Under the pieces are notes generated by a model. That model was not told the origin of the DNA. It did no database searches and saw only the letters and a list, made by a program, of their open reading frames with translations. Positions 33,021 through 43,786 of a DNA stretch of 64,000 bases are shown piece by piece. Location: assembly GCF_037325665.1 (NCBI RefSeq), contig NC_090260.1, forward strand, positions 54,642,320 to 54,706,319, written 5' to 3'. A program made the translations under genes and the position numbers. The number at the start of each line of letters is the position of its first letter. Positions within the stretch are counted from its first letter, which is position 1. This stretch comes from Littorina saxatilis. Taxonomy: Eukaryota; Mollusca; Gastropoda; Littorinimorpha; Littorinidae.

Positions 33021-33619
33021 TACAGGGTGGGCCATAAAAAGTGTCCACATTTAATTTGTTAATATTTTTCCTGTAAAGTGATATTTTCTTTTCTGTTTCA
33101 GATAGAATTTGAGACAAGCATCTTAGAATTCTTTTAAAGCCTGAATGGATCGCATTCCAGTTCAGGAAAGGACCAAAATCGTTGAACTTTACTTTGCTAC
33201 CAATTCTGTGGTTCTCGCCCAGTGCGCTTTTCGGAGAGAGTTCCCTGACACACACTTTCCATGTGCGAAAACTGTGAAGCGCCTCGTGGATAAATTCAGG
33301 AACACTGGTAGTCTTGTTATCTGCGAGACTACCAGTGTTCCTGGATTTATCCACGAGGCGCTTCACAGTTCTCGCACATGGACAGTGTGTGCCAGGGAAC
33401 TCTCTCCGAAAAGCGCGCTGGGCGAGAACCACAGAATTGGTAGCAAAGTAAAGTTCAACGATTTTGGTCCTTTCCTGTACTGGAATGCGATCCATTCAGG
33501 CTTTAAAAGAATTCTAAGATGCTTGTCTCAAATTCTATCTGAAACAGAAAAGAAAATATCACTTTACAGGAAAAATATTAACAAATTAAATGTGGACACT
33601 TTTTATGGCCCACCCTGTA
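33021..33619. mobile_element. Mariner-type fold-back element built from two transposase 5' ends
   Basis: The element runs TA-cagggtgggccataaaaag to its inverted copy and TA. It is almost entirely one palindrome: two ~290-bp arms meet at a short loop near 33315-33325 (aggaacactggtagtct and its complement). Each arm carries the same start of a protein, beginning MDRIPVQERTKIVELYFATN at 33145 on plus and 33495 on minus. The sequence around AFRREFP and KTVKRLVDK resembles the N-terminal helix-turn-helix (DUF4817-like) of mariner-related transposases. The catalytic part is missing from both arms. The arms differ at only a few sites, so the inversion is fairly recent or is kept similar by gene conversion. 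TA target use supports the Tc1/mariner superfamily. Confidence 0.8.
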
Positions 33620-36597
33620 GTTTTCATGATACATGAAGTTGGTGAGTTTGCTTTTGCTGTGTGCTTGCGAAATAGGTTAATATAACCATTTTTGATTTGT
33701 TTTAAATGTTTAATTTTGAATGGTTAATAGTTCTTTCATTGAATGTAAAATGATTGGAGGATTTAAAGAATAGGAATGATGTTGATATGTCAAGTTTCAC
33801 TATATCACATAAGGTGATTATGAAACGGTTAGTTACTTCTAACTAACTAACCACACCACGATCCACTCTCGCAGTCATACATAAGTTTCAGACGCCTGTT
33901 TATGTAATAACTCGCCACCTCCCTCGAGACTTCACTCAAAATATGTTCTTTTACGTTCAAAACGTAAAACCAATGGTCACTGACAAAATGCCAGTTAGAA
34001 TATAGAAAATTATAGTAACACGCTGATCCCGTGTAAAGTTAGGAAAGTATAGCTGATCTGCCTAAAGTGCTGGTTAATGCAGGTGTCACACACCCCACGT
34101 TGTCACCACTCGAATATAATCATAAATATAAAAGATGACAACGGTGGTCAACGGGGTGCAAAGACATGGTGCACTTAGCTTTGTTTTGCCACTGGGTGGA
34201 CGGCCTGTAATTAGTTCATAGTCTCCACAACTGCTCCGTAGAATGTAGTGCCGGCTGGCGTTGTTACGAAGCAGGGAAAAGTGGAGACATCAGGCGCCTC
34301 ACCCAGTCGCTGGTTAGCCGGTTAGCTGGTTATATCAGATGATCCCGGTTACAGCGTCTGCAGTTAACAGTGTCCCGCAGATAGGCAGCGTCCCGTAGAC
34401 AACAGCAACGGAAGATAGAAAGGCTGCAACACAAAGCCTCGGTGCACTAAACATGTCAAGCTACCCAACAACCTCCACCTTTAAACATGTCATCTTTAAA
34501 TATCTCATCGAGCACGTGGGCCTGCACAAACGGACTTTTACGACAACAAATCAGCCATTTTCCGTCCTTCTCTCCATATCTGAAAAAACCATATACAGAT
34601 TAATATTTTAGCGTCACAAAGAGCAAATTATGCGCTAACCTGGAAAGAACAACAGAGAGTATTTCATTCCACAAACACAGACTCGTCAACAGCGTTAAAT
34701 AATGATTTATTACCTCAAAAAGCCTATGAATGTAGCACTCTCATGGAAGCAAAAAACCGCTTCCACCTTTGAATGGCCTCTGTTCGTCAACAGCGACGTC
34801 CCATTCACCCTCTTGCCGACTACTTAATGCGGTGAAGAACCATCCCCGCACGGCGAAGAGAAATTGACGACCCGTCTGTCAGCCAGCATGTGTCCAAGAA
34901 GAAGGTGGTCTGTCCTATGGAGTTCCTATCAAGCCTCACTAGCAAGTAGCATAGCACGTTGATACCCAGTAAAGTATTTAAACGTGTTGAAAAACCATCA
35001 AACTTGTAGGAGAATTCTGACACCGACCCTTCTTCCTCGCTGCTGAATTTTGAGTGTCCAGTTACTTGTCCTCACACAGACAACCTTGACGAAAACACGT
35101 GACTAACCTTGTCACATATCAAGTTCAGCTATAGCTGAGTTCTGCTTCGACAGCAGAAATCCTCCCCGTGAAATCCGTGCGACACAATATCCGTGTTTGT
35201 TCTGCGCTGTCAGCAAAACCCACCCGCTGTCAGAAAGCACAGGCGCTTTCTATCGCAATTGACCAAGAGAAGGCACCCCACCGAGTGACACTTGATCCAT
35301 GTCACCTAATCGTGACAGAAAGTACAAAAAGGTAGTAACCCTAATATTGTATTGTAACAAGAGACACTTTGGAAAACAGACTCAGAAAACCCGGTGAGAT
35401 AAAAATGGGGATATGAATGTGTTGTTGCAGGCCAGGATTCCAATAGTAAATGTGCATACTTGGCCGATGATGACTTTATTCAGTTATTCCCAAGAAGAAG
35501 AAAAAATGCCGCAGATTGTTTTGTTTTTTTCCACTTGGAAGAACCGAAGATTTATCATCAGACGCCGCAGCAACAATTTTTTCAGCGGTAAAACTTAAAT
35601 GAAGAATGCTGCGGTAAAACTGGGTTGTTGATTTGCTGCGGAAAGAGTTCCAATGTTTTTCCCCGGCATTTTGTACTTGCTCATTATGAGATTGAAGCAC
35701 GTGAGTTTTCCCCTCTGTTGTGATATGGACTCGTTCAAAATTCGGAGTGGCGCGGGAACCGAGTCACCAGTAGCTCTCACAATATACCTCGCTTTTTTTA
35801 CACACTTAGTTAACAGTTAAAGCTTGTCACAGTGGTTAGTGACCCAATCAGTGGATCGGGAGATCGTGGGTAGAGCCCGATTATTGTCGATTTTGTCTTC
35901 TTTCCTATGTCCCCCCCCCCTCCTCAATCTTACAACTGTTCTGTATCCTCCCTTTATTATTACTACTTTTATTCATTAGTGAACAATAGAACTGATAGTA
36001 CTGAGAGTGGCGGGGGCAGTCTGCGACCCCTTACCCCCCCCCCCCCTTTCCCCAGGGGGCATTTTTATTAGTCCCTTGGCTGTGACGTCGGAGATAGTCC
36101 CGTAAGTTTTAAGAGACCATGGTTTGGGGCGCTCGGGAGACATGTGAGCAAGTAAGGTTGTGAAAAGGCCTAAAACCTGCGTCTCCCCTGTTGAGATTCA
36201 GGGTCATCAAAACACTAAGGGGAGTCTTGGCAAACAAACGGGCTTAGTGGTACACCCGACTCCTCACTTATGCTTGAAACAATAGTTTTGAGAACGGCTG
36301 TGTGAGTCTTGGCAACCAAACCGGCTTTAGTGTCGAAATGGTACACCAGGTTTCCACCGTGGAGTCTTGGCACACAGGCCGTGTAACAAAGAGGTACACT
36401 AGACTCTCAGCCAAAGTATCTGCTGAAAACTCCAAACTGTCCTCCGGAATCTTGGTAACCAAACTGGCTTACGCGTCTAAATGGTACACCAAATTCTGCC
36501 CTGTGGACTGACCCAGCAGGGAGATCAAAAGACATTACACAGTCCCAGGTTACCACATGGCAAGTGAAGTGGCGTCACTTTACATTTTGTTCTTGTT
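33620..36597. other. Non-coding stretch with a tRNA-like fragment and 60-bp repeats
   Basis: No gene is supported. About 35826-35880 (gtcacagtggttagtgaccc, then ggtagagcccg) looks like a decayed tRNA-derived SINE head. Bases 36217-36510 hold about four loose copies of a ~60-90-bp unit built on gagtcttggcaaccaaac and atggtacacca. Poly-C runs occur at about 35910 and 36038. Confidence 0.4.
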
Positions 36598-36659
36598 ACA
36601 TTTAGTCAAGTTTTGACTAAATGTTTTAACATAGAGGGGGAATCAAGACGAGGGTCGTG

Positions 36660-36713
<54 letters not shown>
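36598..36713 (+). repeat. ~850-bp family, 5' fragment G
   Basis: Only the start stem-loop, the gacgagggtcgtggtg word and the (TG)n block are present; the copy stops at the end of the TG run. A 3'-truncated copy like 11464-11532. Confidence 0.8.
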
Positions 36714-36714
<1 letters not shown>

Positions 36715-36771
36715 CACAACTACATAACTGGGTTCCTTGCATTAACACACAAGCGTCCAACTGGGTTTAAA

Positions 36772-37027
36772 AAAAAAGTCGGTTCCAAAAATAGGGACCC
36801 ACTTTTTTTACTACTGTTTCTAGAAGGAAAGTGTCAAATGAAGATTCTCAGAAGTTTTCAAGGCTGGAACCTTTTTGTGCACTTTAGTCAACTTTGTGTG
36901 TATATTAGTTCACACACCAAAGCGTGTGAAAAAGTTTCTGAGTTTCCGAAACACACAGCCCAAGGACAGATAACTCTAGTTACTGACGAGTTGCATTTTC
37001 AAGATGGCGACGCCTCGTCGATCCAAG
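36772..37027 (+). promoter_or_regulatory. Promoter-like block with a TISU-type first exon, plus copy
   Basis: This ~256-bp block recurs inverted at 50492-50755. It ends in caagATGgcgac (37000-37011), which differs at one position from the TISU/YY1 initiator SAASATGGCGGC. The following codons read MATPRRSK, and a gtaagc donor is at 37028. A start codon in that context followed by a donor looks like the first coding exon of a gene with a very short leader. What it splices to is unproven. Confidence 0.5.
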
Positions 37028-37550
37028 GTAAGCGGGAAACTTAATTTTATGATTGTTTCATTATTAGGGAACAGAAACTGTATGTTTTTGTCATTGTTCT
37101 TTTTAATTTATTGTGAATAAGTGTTTTTGTGTAGGCTATATTATCTTGGGATGAGGCAGTGACTGATCGAACGGCGGAGATAGTATTGATCTATTTTTCA
37201 CGCAAGAAAAATGCCTGTACTTTCTTCTTTCATGCTATTTGTGCGTTTAGTGCTGAATTTATAAGAGTAGGTAACTTGAGGATGGTGATAATAATATGGC
37301 ATTTCTTAGCTAAGCTTACAGAAAACACGATTTGAAAAGACCGGCTGTCAATCCGATCTCTAATAGACGCAGGCTGTTCTTCTAGTTTCCACCCGCCTTC
37401 ATCTTTTTGAAGATTCTGTTAGTGTTTAACACAGCACTCGGGGCAACACATAATATTGATAAACATGCACAACAAAATTGAATATTGACAGCATGCGCAT
37501 GCATGTGTATATCATTGCTGTAAGTGTAATTGTTTGCATTTTATTTGCAG

Positions 37551-37579
37551 ATGATTTCTTCAGCAAGCCATTATGACGG
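37551..37579 (+). other. Candidate 29-nt second exon
   Basis: After ttttatttgcag, the stretch ATG ATT TCT TCA GCA AGC CAT TAT GAC GG ends at a gtaatt donor. From the phase-0 end of the candidate first exon it reads MISSASHYDG in frame and leaves phase 2. That fits the acceptor phase of the repeated exons downstream. The evidence is splice words and phase only. Confidence 0.3.
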
Positions 37580-38088
37580 GTAATTCAAAGGTGAGAAGGA
37601 TCACGATTAATCAATGTCAGTGCATCCTGGCTGGTCCATGAGAGTGGGAAATCTGTGGGCTGATCTGTAACCAAATCAAACCAATAAATTTCATTTTTGT
37701 AGAGCTCCAGCCTGGCATTTAATATTATAAATGATGAGAAAGACTACATGGGTCATTGGGTGAACATTCCATTGTCAGAAATGTGTGATTGGGTTTGTTA
37801 ATTGTTGGATGCTTAACGCCCAGTCCACAACTATAGGCGACCTCAGGGATGACTCATGATAGGGTTATTAAACGGGAAAATACAGGTGTATGGACATAGG
37901 GCGGCAGAAACAAAACACCCTCGCGGGGCCGGAGAATAAAGCGACCCCTGAAAACTAAAAGGGCTTAACCCCCTGTCCACCCTAACCGTTATGACTGCTT
38001 AAATGTTATCTGTCCCTCCGTTCGGTTGTTCATCTGGCTGTCTGTCCGTCTTACTGTCCGTGCACGCCGGAGAAAAATATAACTTTAA

Positions 38089-39727
38089 AGATGCACTGAG
38101 TGACTGAGTTGAAGTCTAAATGAACGGTATTTCGAAAAATATACACTTAATCGATATATTGGAGAAGTTTGTTTAGTCAAAAACTTTCTTTTGCACAAGA
38201 TATCGCTGCATACATACATGTATGACCATTTTTACCTGCCGAAACAAATCACCTTACCTCTTGCTCTCACTGTTCTAGAACTGTGACGTCATTTCACATT
38301 TTCAGTACACTCTAGCTTAGTTACACACAGTCAATGTGAAGAAAGTCTCCACTTTGACTGCCAAATTTTGCGATTCTGAATGTTGTTCAGTCAGCAGTTG
38401 TGAAAATAATAGTGAAATAAAGCAAGACCTGTTGCTGTTCTTCAACTTCAAGAATACCAGTATGAGTTGTATTGCAGTGATGCAAGCAAGGAATTAGTAA
38501 ACAATCAACTGTATTTAGTGGAGTCTCATCAGGCTTTGGTGTGATCATGAAAACCGAATTCATACTACAGTAGAACCCCCTATTTACGACTTTGGAAAAA
38601 ACTTGAAAATTAGGTCGTAAAAAAGGGGGGGGGGGGAGTCTTAAAATGGTTGTTTGAGTTTTTGGCCCGGGCGGTCATGAATTTGGTTGCAGTGTACAAT
38701 GTATGTACTGTTATGTACTGTCAATGTACACACACAAACACACAGTTGCAGTTTACAGTCCTATCTACACACACACACACCCAAACACATTACAGCAGAA
38801 CAACTTTATTTCAAGTTTCAAAGAAAATTTACTCATGGCGTAATGCTCGCTCCCCGCCGAGTGAAGCACATTTGACATTGTGGCGCAACCAGTAAAATCC
38901 GAATGTCCTGCTCGATAGAAAGCATAACGACTTTTCTCCCGAATCATGTTTCTGCTCACAGGAATGTTTCTTCGCCGTGCATCGCTAAACTTGTCTCATA
39001 CATGATCGTTGAGGTCTTCGTACAGGCACCTTTCTTTGCGTACTTTCGCTTCGCTATCCTTCTCCCCATCTTGATAACACCGAGTCTTTATTCTTGACGA
39101 TACACAGGATTTGCGTCTTCCCGACTCCTAAGTAAGTCGCCACGGATTGCCATTTCGCTCGATTAGCGATTACTTTATTACCTCTCTACTCAAGAGTTGG
39201 CGCTTTTCTCTTTATTTCGCGAATTCAGCTTAGACACGTTTTGATTTTTAAATCATAAATTCTGTACCATCTGTGGCATAGGCCTATCACTCACAGTCAC
39301 ATTTATATTTGAAAAAAATTCACCTACTGCCCGTTGAATCATGAATGCACTGTTACGAGAATTAATAAACACTTAAAGCAGATGCCATCAGAATCTGAAT
39401 GTCTAAACTCTAAAAGAAACATTTACAACAGGGCATGGTTTTCTAGTTTGCTTACTTTTTTTTATAAAGACTTACAAAGTGCTCGCGATTGTCTCTTTTG
39501 GTACACTCTAAGTCATTACGGTAGCCCACCAAGTACTGTTATGATGTCAAGTCTTATGTCAAGCACCAAGTCCAAAATTTCCAGGTGTGCTCATTCACTT
39601 TTGATAAATAAAAATAATACAAATTGGCGATGCTCATTTTTGTGAAATTATTTTCAGATTGATATAAAAGCAACTTCATTCTACCTCTGTTAATTTTCCC
39701 TTCGTACTACTTCAGTGCATCTTTAGT
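38089..39727. mobile_element. 1.64-kb TTAA-flanked insertion
   Basis: Units 2-4 read straight across (actttaacgtgaggtcacc), whereas here actTTAA is followed by agatgcactgag and 1.6 kb later tcagtgcatctttag returns to TTAAagtgagg. The inverted ends and TTAA duplication suggest a non-autonomous piggyBac-type insertion. The interior has no transposase that I can see. Short (CA)n runs lie at 38727-38780. Confidence 0.65.
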
Positions 39728-39886
39728 TTAAAGTGAGGCCACCTCCTAAACTATGTTCATACCTCAACCATGATGTTGGATCTAGGCTGTTTGCATTCTT
39801 CAATTTCTTGTCAGCTGAATTTTCCTCTCAGCATTAATATTGACAGTTCTGGCTCTCCACTACTTGAACCTTTTGTTTTTCAACAG

Positions 39887-40003
39887 GGTGTCACATGGTG
39901 CCAAAGAGACCCATGAAACCAGGGTATCCAAAGCGTCGGCAGAGAGGCAAAAGAGGAGGGAAAAGAGGACGTTCGAGTCTTCATACTCATCACTACCTTC
40001 TAG
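39887..40003 (+). other. Repeated exon-like segment, copy 1 (117 nt)
   Basis: Bounded by ttttgtttttcaacag and a gttagc donor. In phase 2 it is open throughout: VSHGAKETHETRVSKASAER and on to FESSYSSLPSR. Length 117 is a multiple of three. It is the first of four homologous segments (40739-40870, 43173-43314, 44187-44332). The peptide is basic, then serine-rich, and matches no family I recognise. Confidence 0.4.
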
Positions 40004-40738
40004 GTTAGCCTCATTTTCATTGTCTTTTGCACATGGGATCAGCTCCATGATTAGCTAGGTCTACGTTTCCCAGGTGTATGTTCCTTCAGGTCTCTATTCC
40101 TCGAGTCCTTTATTTCCCCCCATTCCCTCTGGTCTCAGTTCCCCAGGTGTATGTTCCCTCCAGGGCCAGGGAACAAAGCCCTGCGGGACATTAACCAGGG
40201 GAAACACGGACCTGCTCCCATTGTGTCCTTGGGCTGAAGGCTCACGCTCCTATTTGTGACCAAGTGTAACCATGCTAGCCTTTCACACTTGTAAAAAACT
40301 TGGTCTGCATCGTTTTAAGATAAAGCAAGGACTTGGTTTAGATTTTGTTCTGACATGTTAGATAGTGCCTATATTGTTTTGTTTCCATCTGACTATGACT
40401 GCCTAAATGTCATCCGTTCATCTGTCCCTCCATCCGGTTGTCCATCGGGCTGTCTGTCCATCTAACTGTCCGTCCGTCTGGCTACATGTCTGGGCACGAT
40501 GGGGTTGTCTGTCCCTCCATCAGGTTGTCCGTCTGGCTGTCCGTGCACGCCGGGGAAAAATACAACTTTAACGTGAGGTCACCTCCAAAACTAAATATTT
40601 CATACCTCAACAGACTGTCCATGATGTTGGAATGACTTGGATCTAGTCTGTTTGCATTCTTGTCAGCTGAATTTTCCTCTCAGCATTAGTATTGACAGTT
40701 CTATATCTCCACTACTTGAACCTTTTGTTTTTTAACAG

Positions 40739-40870
40739 GTTGTCACATAGTGCCAGAGAGGACAATGAAACCAGGGTACTCAAAGCGTCAGCAGAGAGGC
40801 ATGAGAGCCCAGGACAAAAGAGGCCGTATGAGTTTTCATCCGATTCTTCATACTCACCACCACAATCTAG
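40739..40870 (+). other. Repeated exon-like segment, copy 2 (132 nt)
   Basis: Acceptor tttttaacag, donor gttagt. Open in the same phase as copy 1: LSHSAREDNETRVLKASAER and on to SSDSSYSPPQSR. The 132-nt length preserves frame. Compared with copy 1, the middle has an in-frame expansion. Confidence 0.4.
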
Positions 40871-40982
40871 GTTAGTCTTATCTTCATTGTCTTTTCTGTC
40901 CGGGATCACTTACACGATAACCCATGTCCATGTTCCCCAGGTCCATGTTCCTTCAGGTCTATGTTTGCCCAGGTCTGTGCAC

Positions 40983-41768
40983 AGGCGGAAGGTATCGTTC
41001 ACTGGACCACTACTTTCATAGAAAGACTACAAGGTATGTCACTCAGCTTCAAGTCGTCTGTGTTCTTGGAGTCGCTTCCTGCGGACAATTTTTGTGTTCA
41101 AGGCGGTTTGCCTCTTCCAACAGTCTGTGTAAGGTCAAATAAATACAGTTGAATGATTGTTTTAACTACATCATACATGTATCTTTAATTTTCAGCTGCC
41201 GTCTGCTGCAAGTTGTTTTTAACCATCATTTTGACGAATGTTCGTTTGCGAACCGCTACCTGTAGTTGGGAAGAAATCATGCATCCCGCACCGAATATGC
41301 ATACGGGTGCTCATTGGTCTAAAACATATGTAAATATTGCAGCGAAGGGAAGCTACCCACGGGAGTTTCACTTTAGGTTTTTGTTAGGTTTTTGGTGAAG
41401 AACCGTTTGCCAAATCAAAAATAATCATCGAATATCCGGTTATTAACCAATGAGCGCATCGCACTACCAACTCCTCGGACCTACAACTGTTCAGCTTTCC
41501 CACGGGATCTAAGTGATATGCCGGCGACAGACGCGTTTGGTCGCACAAAATACGGTGCAGCGGACAGGCAGCTAAACATAAAAGGTACAGATAGTTAGAA
41601 CATTCATTTATCCTAGCTGGCATTTGTAAAGTTACAAAGAATCTCGACATTGGCAATTATTATTTGCATAATTTTTTTTGAAGTTAGTGGAGCAAGACTC
41701 GAAGCTGAGTGTCATACCTTGTAGTCTTTCTATGAAAGTAGTGGTCCAGTGAACGATACCTTCCGCCT
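40983..41768. repeat. Inverted-repeat pair with 68-bp arms
   Basis: 40983-41050 (ggaaggtatcgttcactgga and onward) is the reverse complement of 41701-41768. About 650 bp of unrelated sequence lies between them. The arms are derived from the local unit, so this reads as an inverted duplication rather than transposon ends. Confidence 0.7.
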
Positions 41769-42120
41769 GTGGTCTGTGTTCCCTTGGGTCTATGTTCCTT
41801 CAGGTATATATGTTTGCCCAGGTCTATGTTTCATAAGCCAGAAACACAGTCGATCAACTGCAGTTGTCCGAGAGAACCACAGTAATCCGACATTATCGGG
41901 TTTCACAAACAAAATTTCAGTCGGCCGACTGCGGGTCATCTCACCGGAAGTCGGCCAAACACGGTGATGCTCTCCCCCCAACACTGTGTTCGGCTTACTG
42001 CGGTAAACCGAAAATAAATGTAATTATCCGCACAGTCAATGACACAATGACAATGCTCACACTTTGATTATGTTTTCTCTGGCCGATATGAATGCGTGAT
42101 GTATTGTGTAAAACAATTCC

Positions 42121-42285
42121 ATCTCAAACGGCATAAATAAATCCCTGCGCCTTGAATATGTGCGCAATATAAATTGTATAAAATAAAAATTTAAAATTGT
42201 TTTTAAAATAAATCCCTGCGCTTAGAACTGTACCCACGGAATACGCGCGACATAAGCCTCATATTGATTGACTTTTTTGGATTGT
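42121..42285 (-). repeat. Short interspersed repeat (gcgcgtattccgtgggtaca family)
   Basis: Contains aatccctgcgcttagaactg, then tacccacggaatacgcgcg, and ends catattgattgac. The same family lies in the opposite orientation inside a LINE at about 46214-46272. From memory, this tail is abundant in marine snails; SINE against MITE is undecided. Confidence 0.55.
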
Positions 42286-42600
42286 GAGCCAAACCTTGTG
42301 ATTGTTCTTCGAAATGTATCTATCATGACGCAGTAATCCAGGAGACAAGTCAGGGTTATGTCTTGAAGACGTCACATTATGGCGTAAGAGGGTTAGACGT
42401 CACGCGAAGGAATTACTGAAAGTCTCGATCATTGTTATTTTTAGCGGGCCGAGACTAGTTTTTTCTTCCATCGCCATTTCCACGTGCAAATGAGCAAACG
42501 GAAGTGGTAATGTTGCTAAATTTAGCCCTCGACTTGGCCATTCGGATTACTGTACAGTTGGTTGACTGCGGTTGTCCGCGGGTGACGGTGATTCGCTCAT

Positions 42601-42756
42601 GAAACGCGCTTTTCGGTGACCCGGCGATCAACCACAGTCGATCGACTGGGCCCCAGGGGCCAGTTTCATAAGATAGCAGTGAACCGACTGACAGTCGATC
42701 GACTGCCCAGTCGATCGACTGTGGTTGATCGCCGAGGTCACCGAAAAGCGCGTTTC
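42601..42756. repeat. Large palindrome with 50-bp arms
   Basis: The arm gaaacgcgcttttcggtgac (42601 onward, to 42650) is mirrored by 42706-42756 with one single-base indel. The loop is about 55 bp and contains a further perfect palindrome cagtcgatcgactg, which also occurs within the arms. The word tttcataag recurs at the edges (41827, 42664, 42753), as at the ends of some MITEs. Confidence 0.75.
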
Positions 42757-42907
42757 ATAAGAATGAAAACTATTGCACGGAATCAAGTAATTTTTGTTGT
42801 CACAAGTTTTCCCCAAACTGGTCTTTGATGTAATGAAAAAGGCAAAGTAGTGACTTCATTAGTTTGCCCAGGTTCCAAAATATAATGAGTCCCCCTCCTA
42901 TTGCTTT

Positions 42908-43786
42908 GTTTCTAGCTGACTATGACTGCCTAAACGTCATCCGTTCATCTGTCCCTCCATCGGGTTGTCCGTCTGGCTGTCCGTGCACGCCGGGGGAAAA
43001 TACAACTTTAACGTGAGGTCACCTCCAAAACTATATTTCATACCTCAACAGACTGTCCATGATGTTGGAATGACTTGGATCTAGTCTGTTTGCATTCTTG
43101 TCAGCAGAATTTTCCTCAACATTAATATTGACAGTTCTATATCTCCACTACTTGAACCTTTTTTTTCAACAGGTTGTCACATAGTGCCAGAGAGGACCAT
43201 CAAACCAGGGTACCCAAAGCGTCAGCAGAGAGGCGTGAGAGCCGAGGACGAAAGGAGAAAAAAGAGGCCGTTCGAGTCTTCATCCGAGTCTTCATACTCA
43301 CCACCACCATCTAGGTTAGTCTTATCTTCATTGTCTTTTCTGTCCGGGATCACTTACACGATTACCCATGTCCATGTTCCCCAGGTCCATGTTCCCCCAG
43401 GTCTATGTTCCTTCAAGTCTATGTTCTCTTAGGTCTATGTTCCTTCAGGTATATGTTTGCCCAGGTCTCTGTTCCCTGAGGTTTATATTTTCCACCATGA
43501 TTATGTTTTCTCTGGTCTCAGTTCCCTAGTTCTAAATTCCCTGGGTGTATGTTCCCTCCAGGCCCAGGAAACAAAGCCCTGCACAACATTAACCAGGGGA
43601 AACAGACCTGCTCCCATAGTGACCTTGGGCTGAAAGCTCACGCTCTTGTTTGTGACCAAGAGTAAACCATGCTTGCCTTTCACACTTGGAGAAAACTGGG
43701 TCTGTATCATTTTAAGATAAAGCAAGGACTTGGTTTAGATTTTGTTCTGACATGTTAGATAGTGCCTATATTGCTTTGTTTCCATC
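42908..43786 (+). repeat. Exon-bearing tandem unit 3
   Basis: The most complete unit: minisatellite, ggtcacctcc block, exon-like segment 43173-43314, gttccccaggtccat repeats at about 43375-43500, and the tail with ttaaccaggggaaacag. It runs straight into unit 4. Confidence 0.7.
43173..43314 (+). other. Repeated exon-like segment, copy 3 (142 nt)
   Basis: Has the acceptor and donor of the other copies, but 142 nt is not a multiple of three. In the phase of copies 1 and 2 it begins LSHSAREDHQTRVPKASAER and then shifts, ending in TAG at the exon edge. Another frame reads KRPFESSSESSYSPPPSR at the end. Either the copy is decaying or the ancestral frame differs from my choice. Confidence 0.35.

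Larger units (their letters stand above)
37990..40392 (+). repeat. Exon-bearing tandem unit 1, interrupted
   Basis: First of four related units. Each has a ctgtccgtctgg-type minisatellite, a block with ggtcacctcc and gatgttggaatgac, an exon-like segment, and gttccccaggtctat repeats. Full units end with aacaaagccctgc and tttgttctgacatgtta. Unit 1 is split by a TTAA-flanked insertion (38089-39727). Confidence 0.7.
40392..42907 (+). repeat. Exon-bearing tandem unit 2, with insertions
   Basis: The unit starts ctgactatgactgcctaaat and holds the second exon-like segment. Past 40983 its usual tail is replaced by an inverted-repeat-bounded segment (40983-41768) and by a palindrome-rich element (about 41826-42760). 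Confidence 0.6.

Noticed and set aside
33007-33636. Two separate 160-residue genes on opposite strands
   Set aside because: They are the two arms of one palindrome; each begins as a transposase and then reads into the inverted arm.
34084-35317. Possible solo LTR (tgtcac ... gtgaca ends, about 1.2 kb)
   Set aside because: No matching short duplication flanks it and no second copy is in the window, so the ends may be chance.
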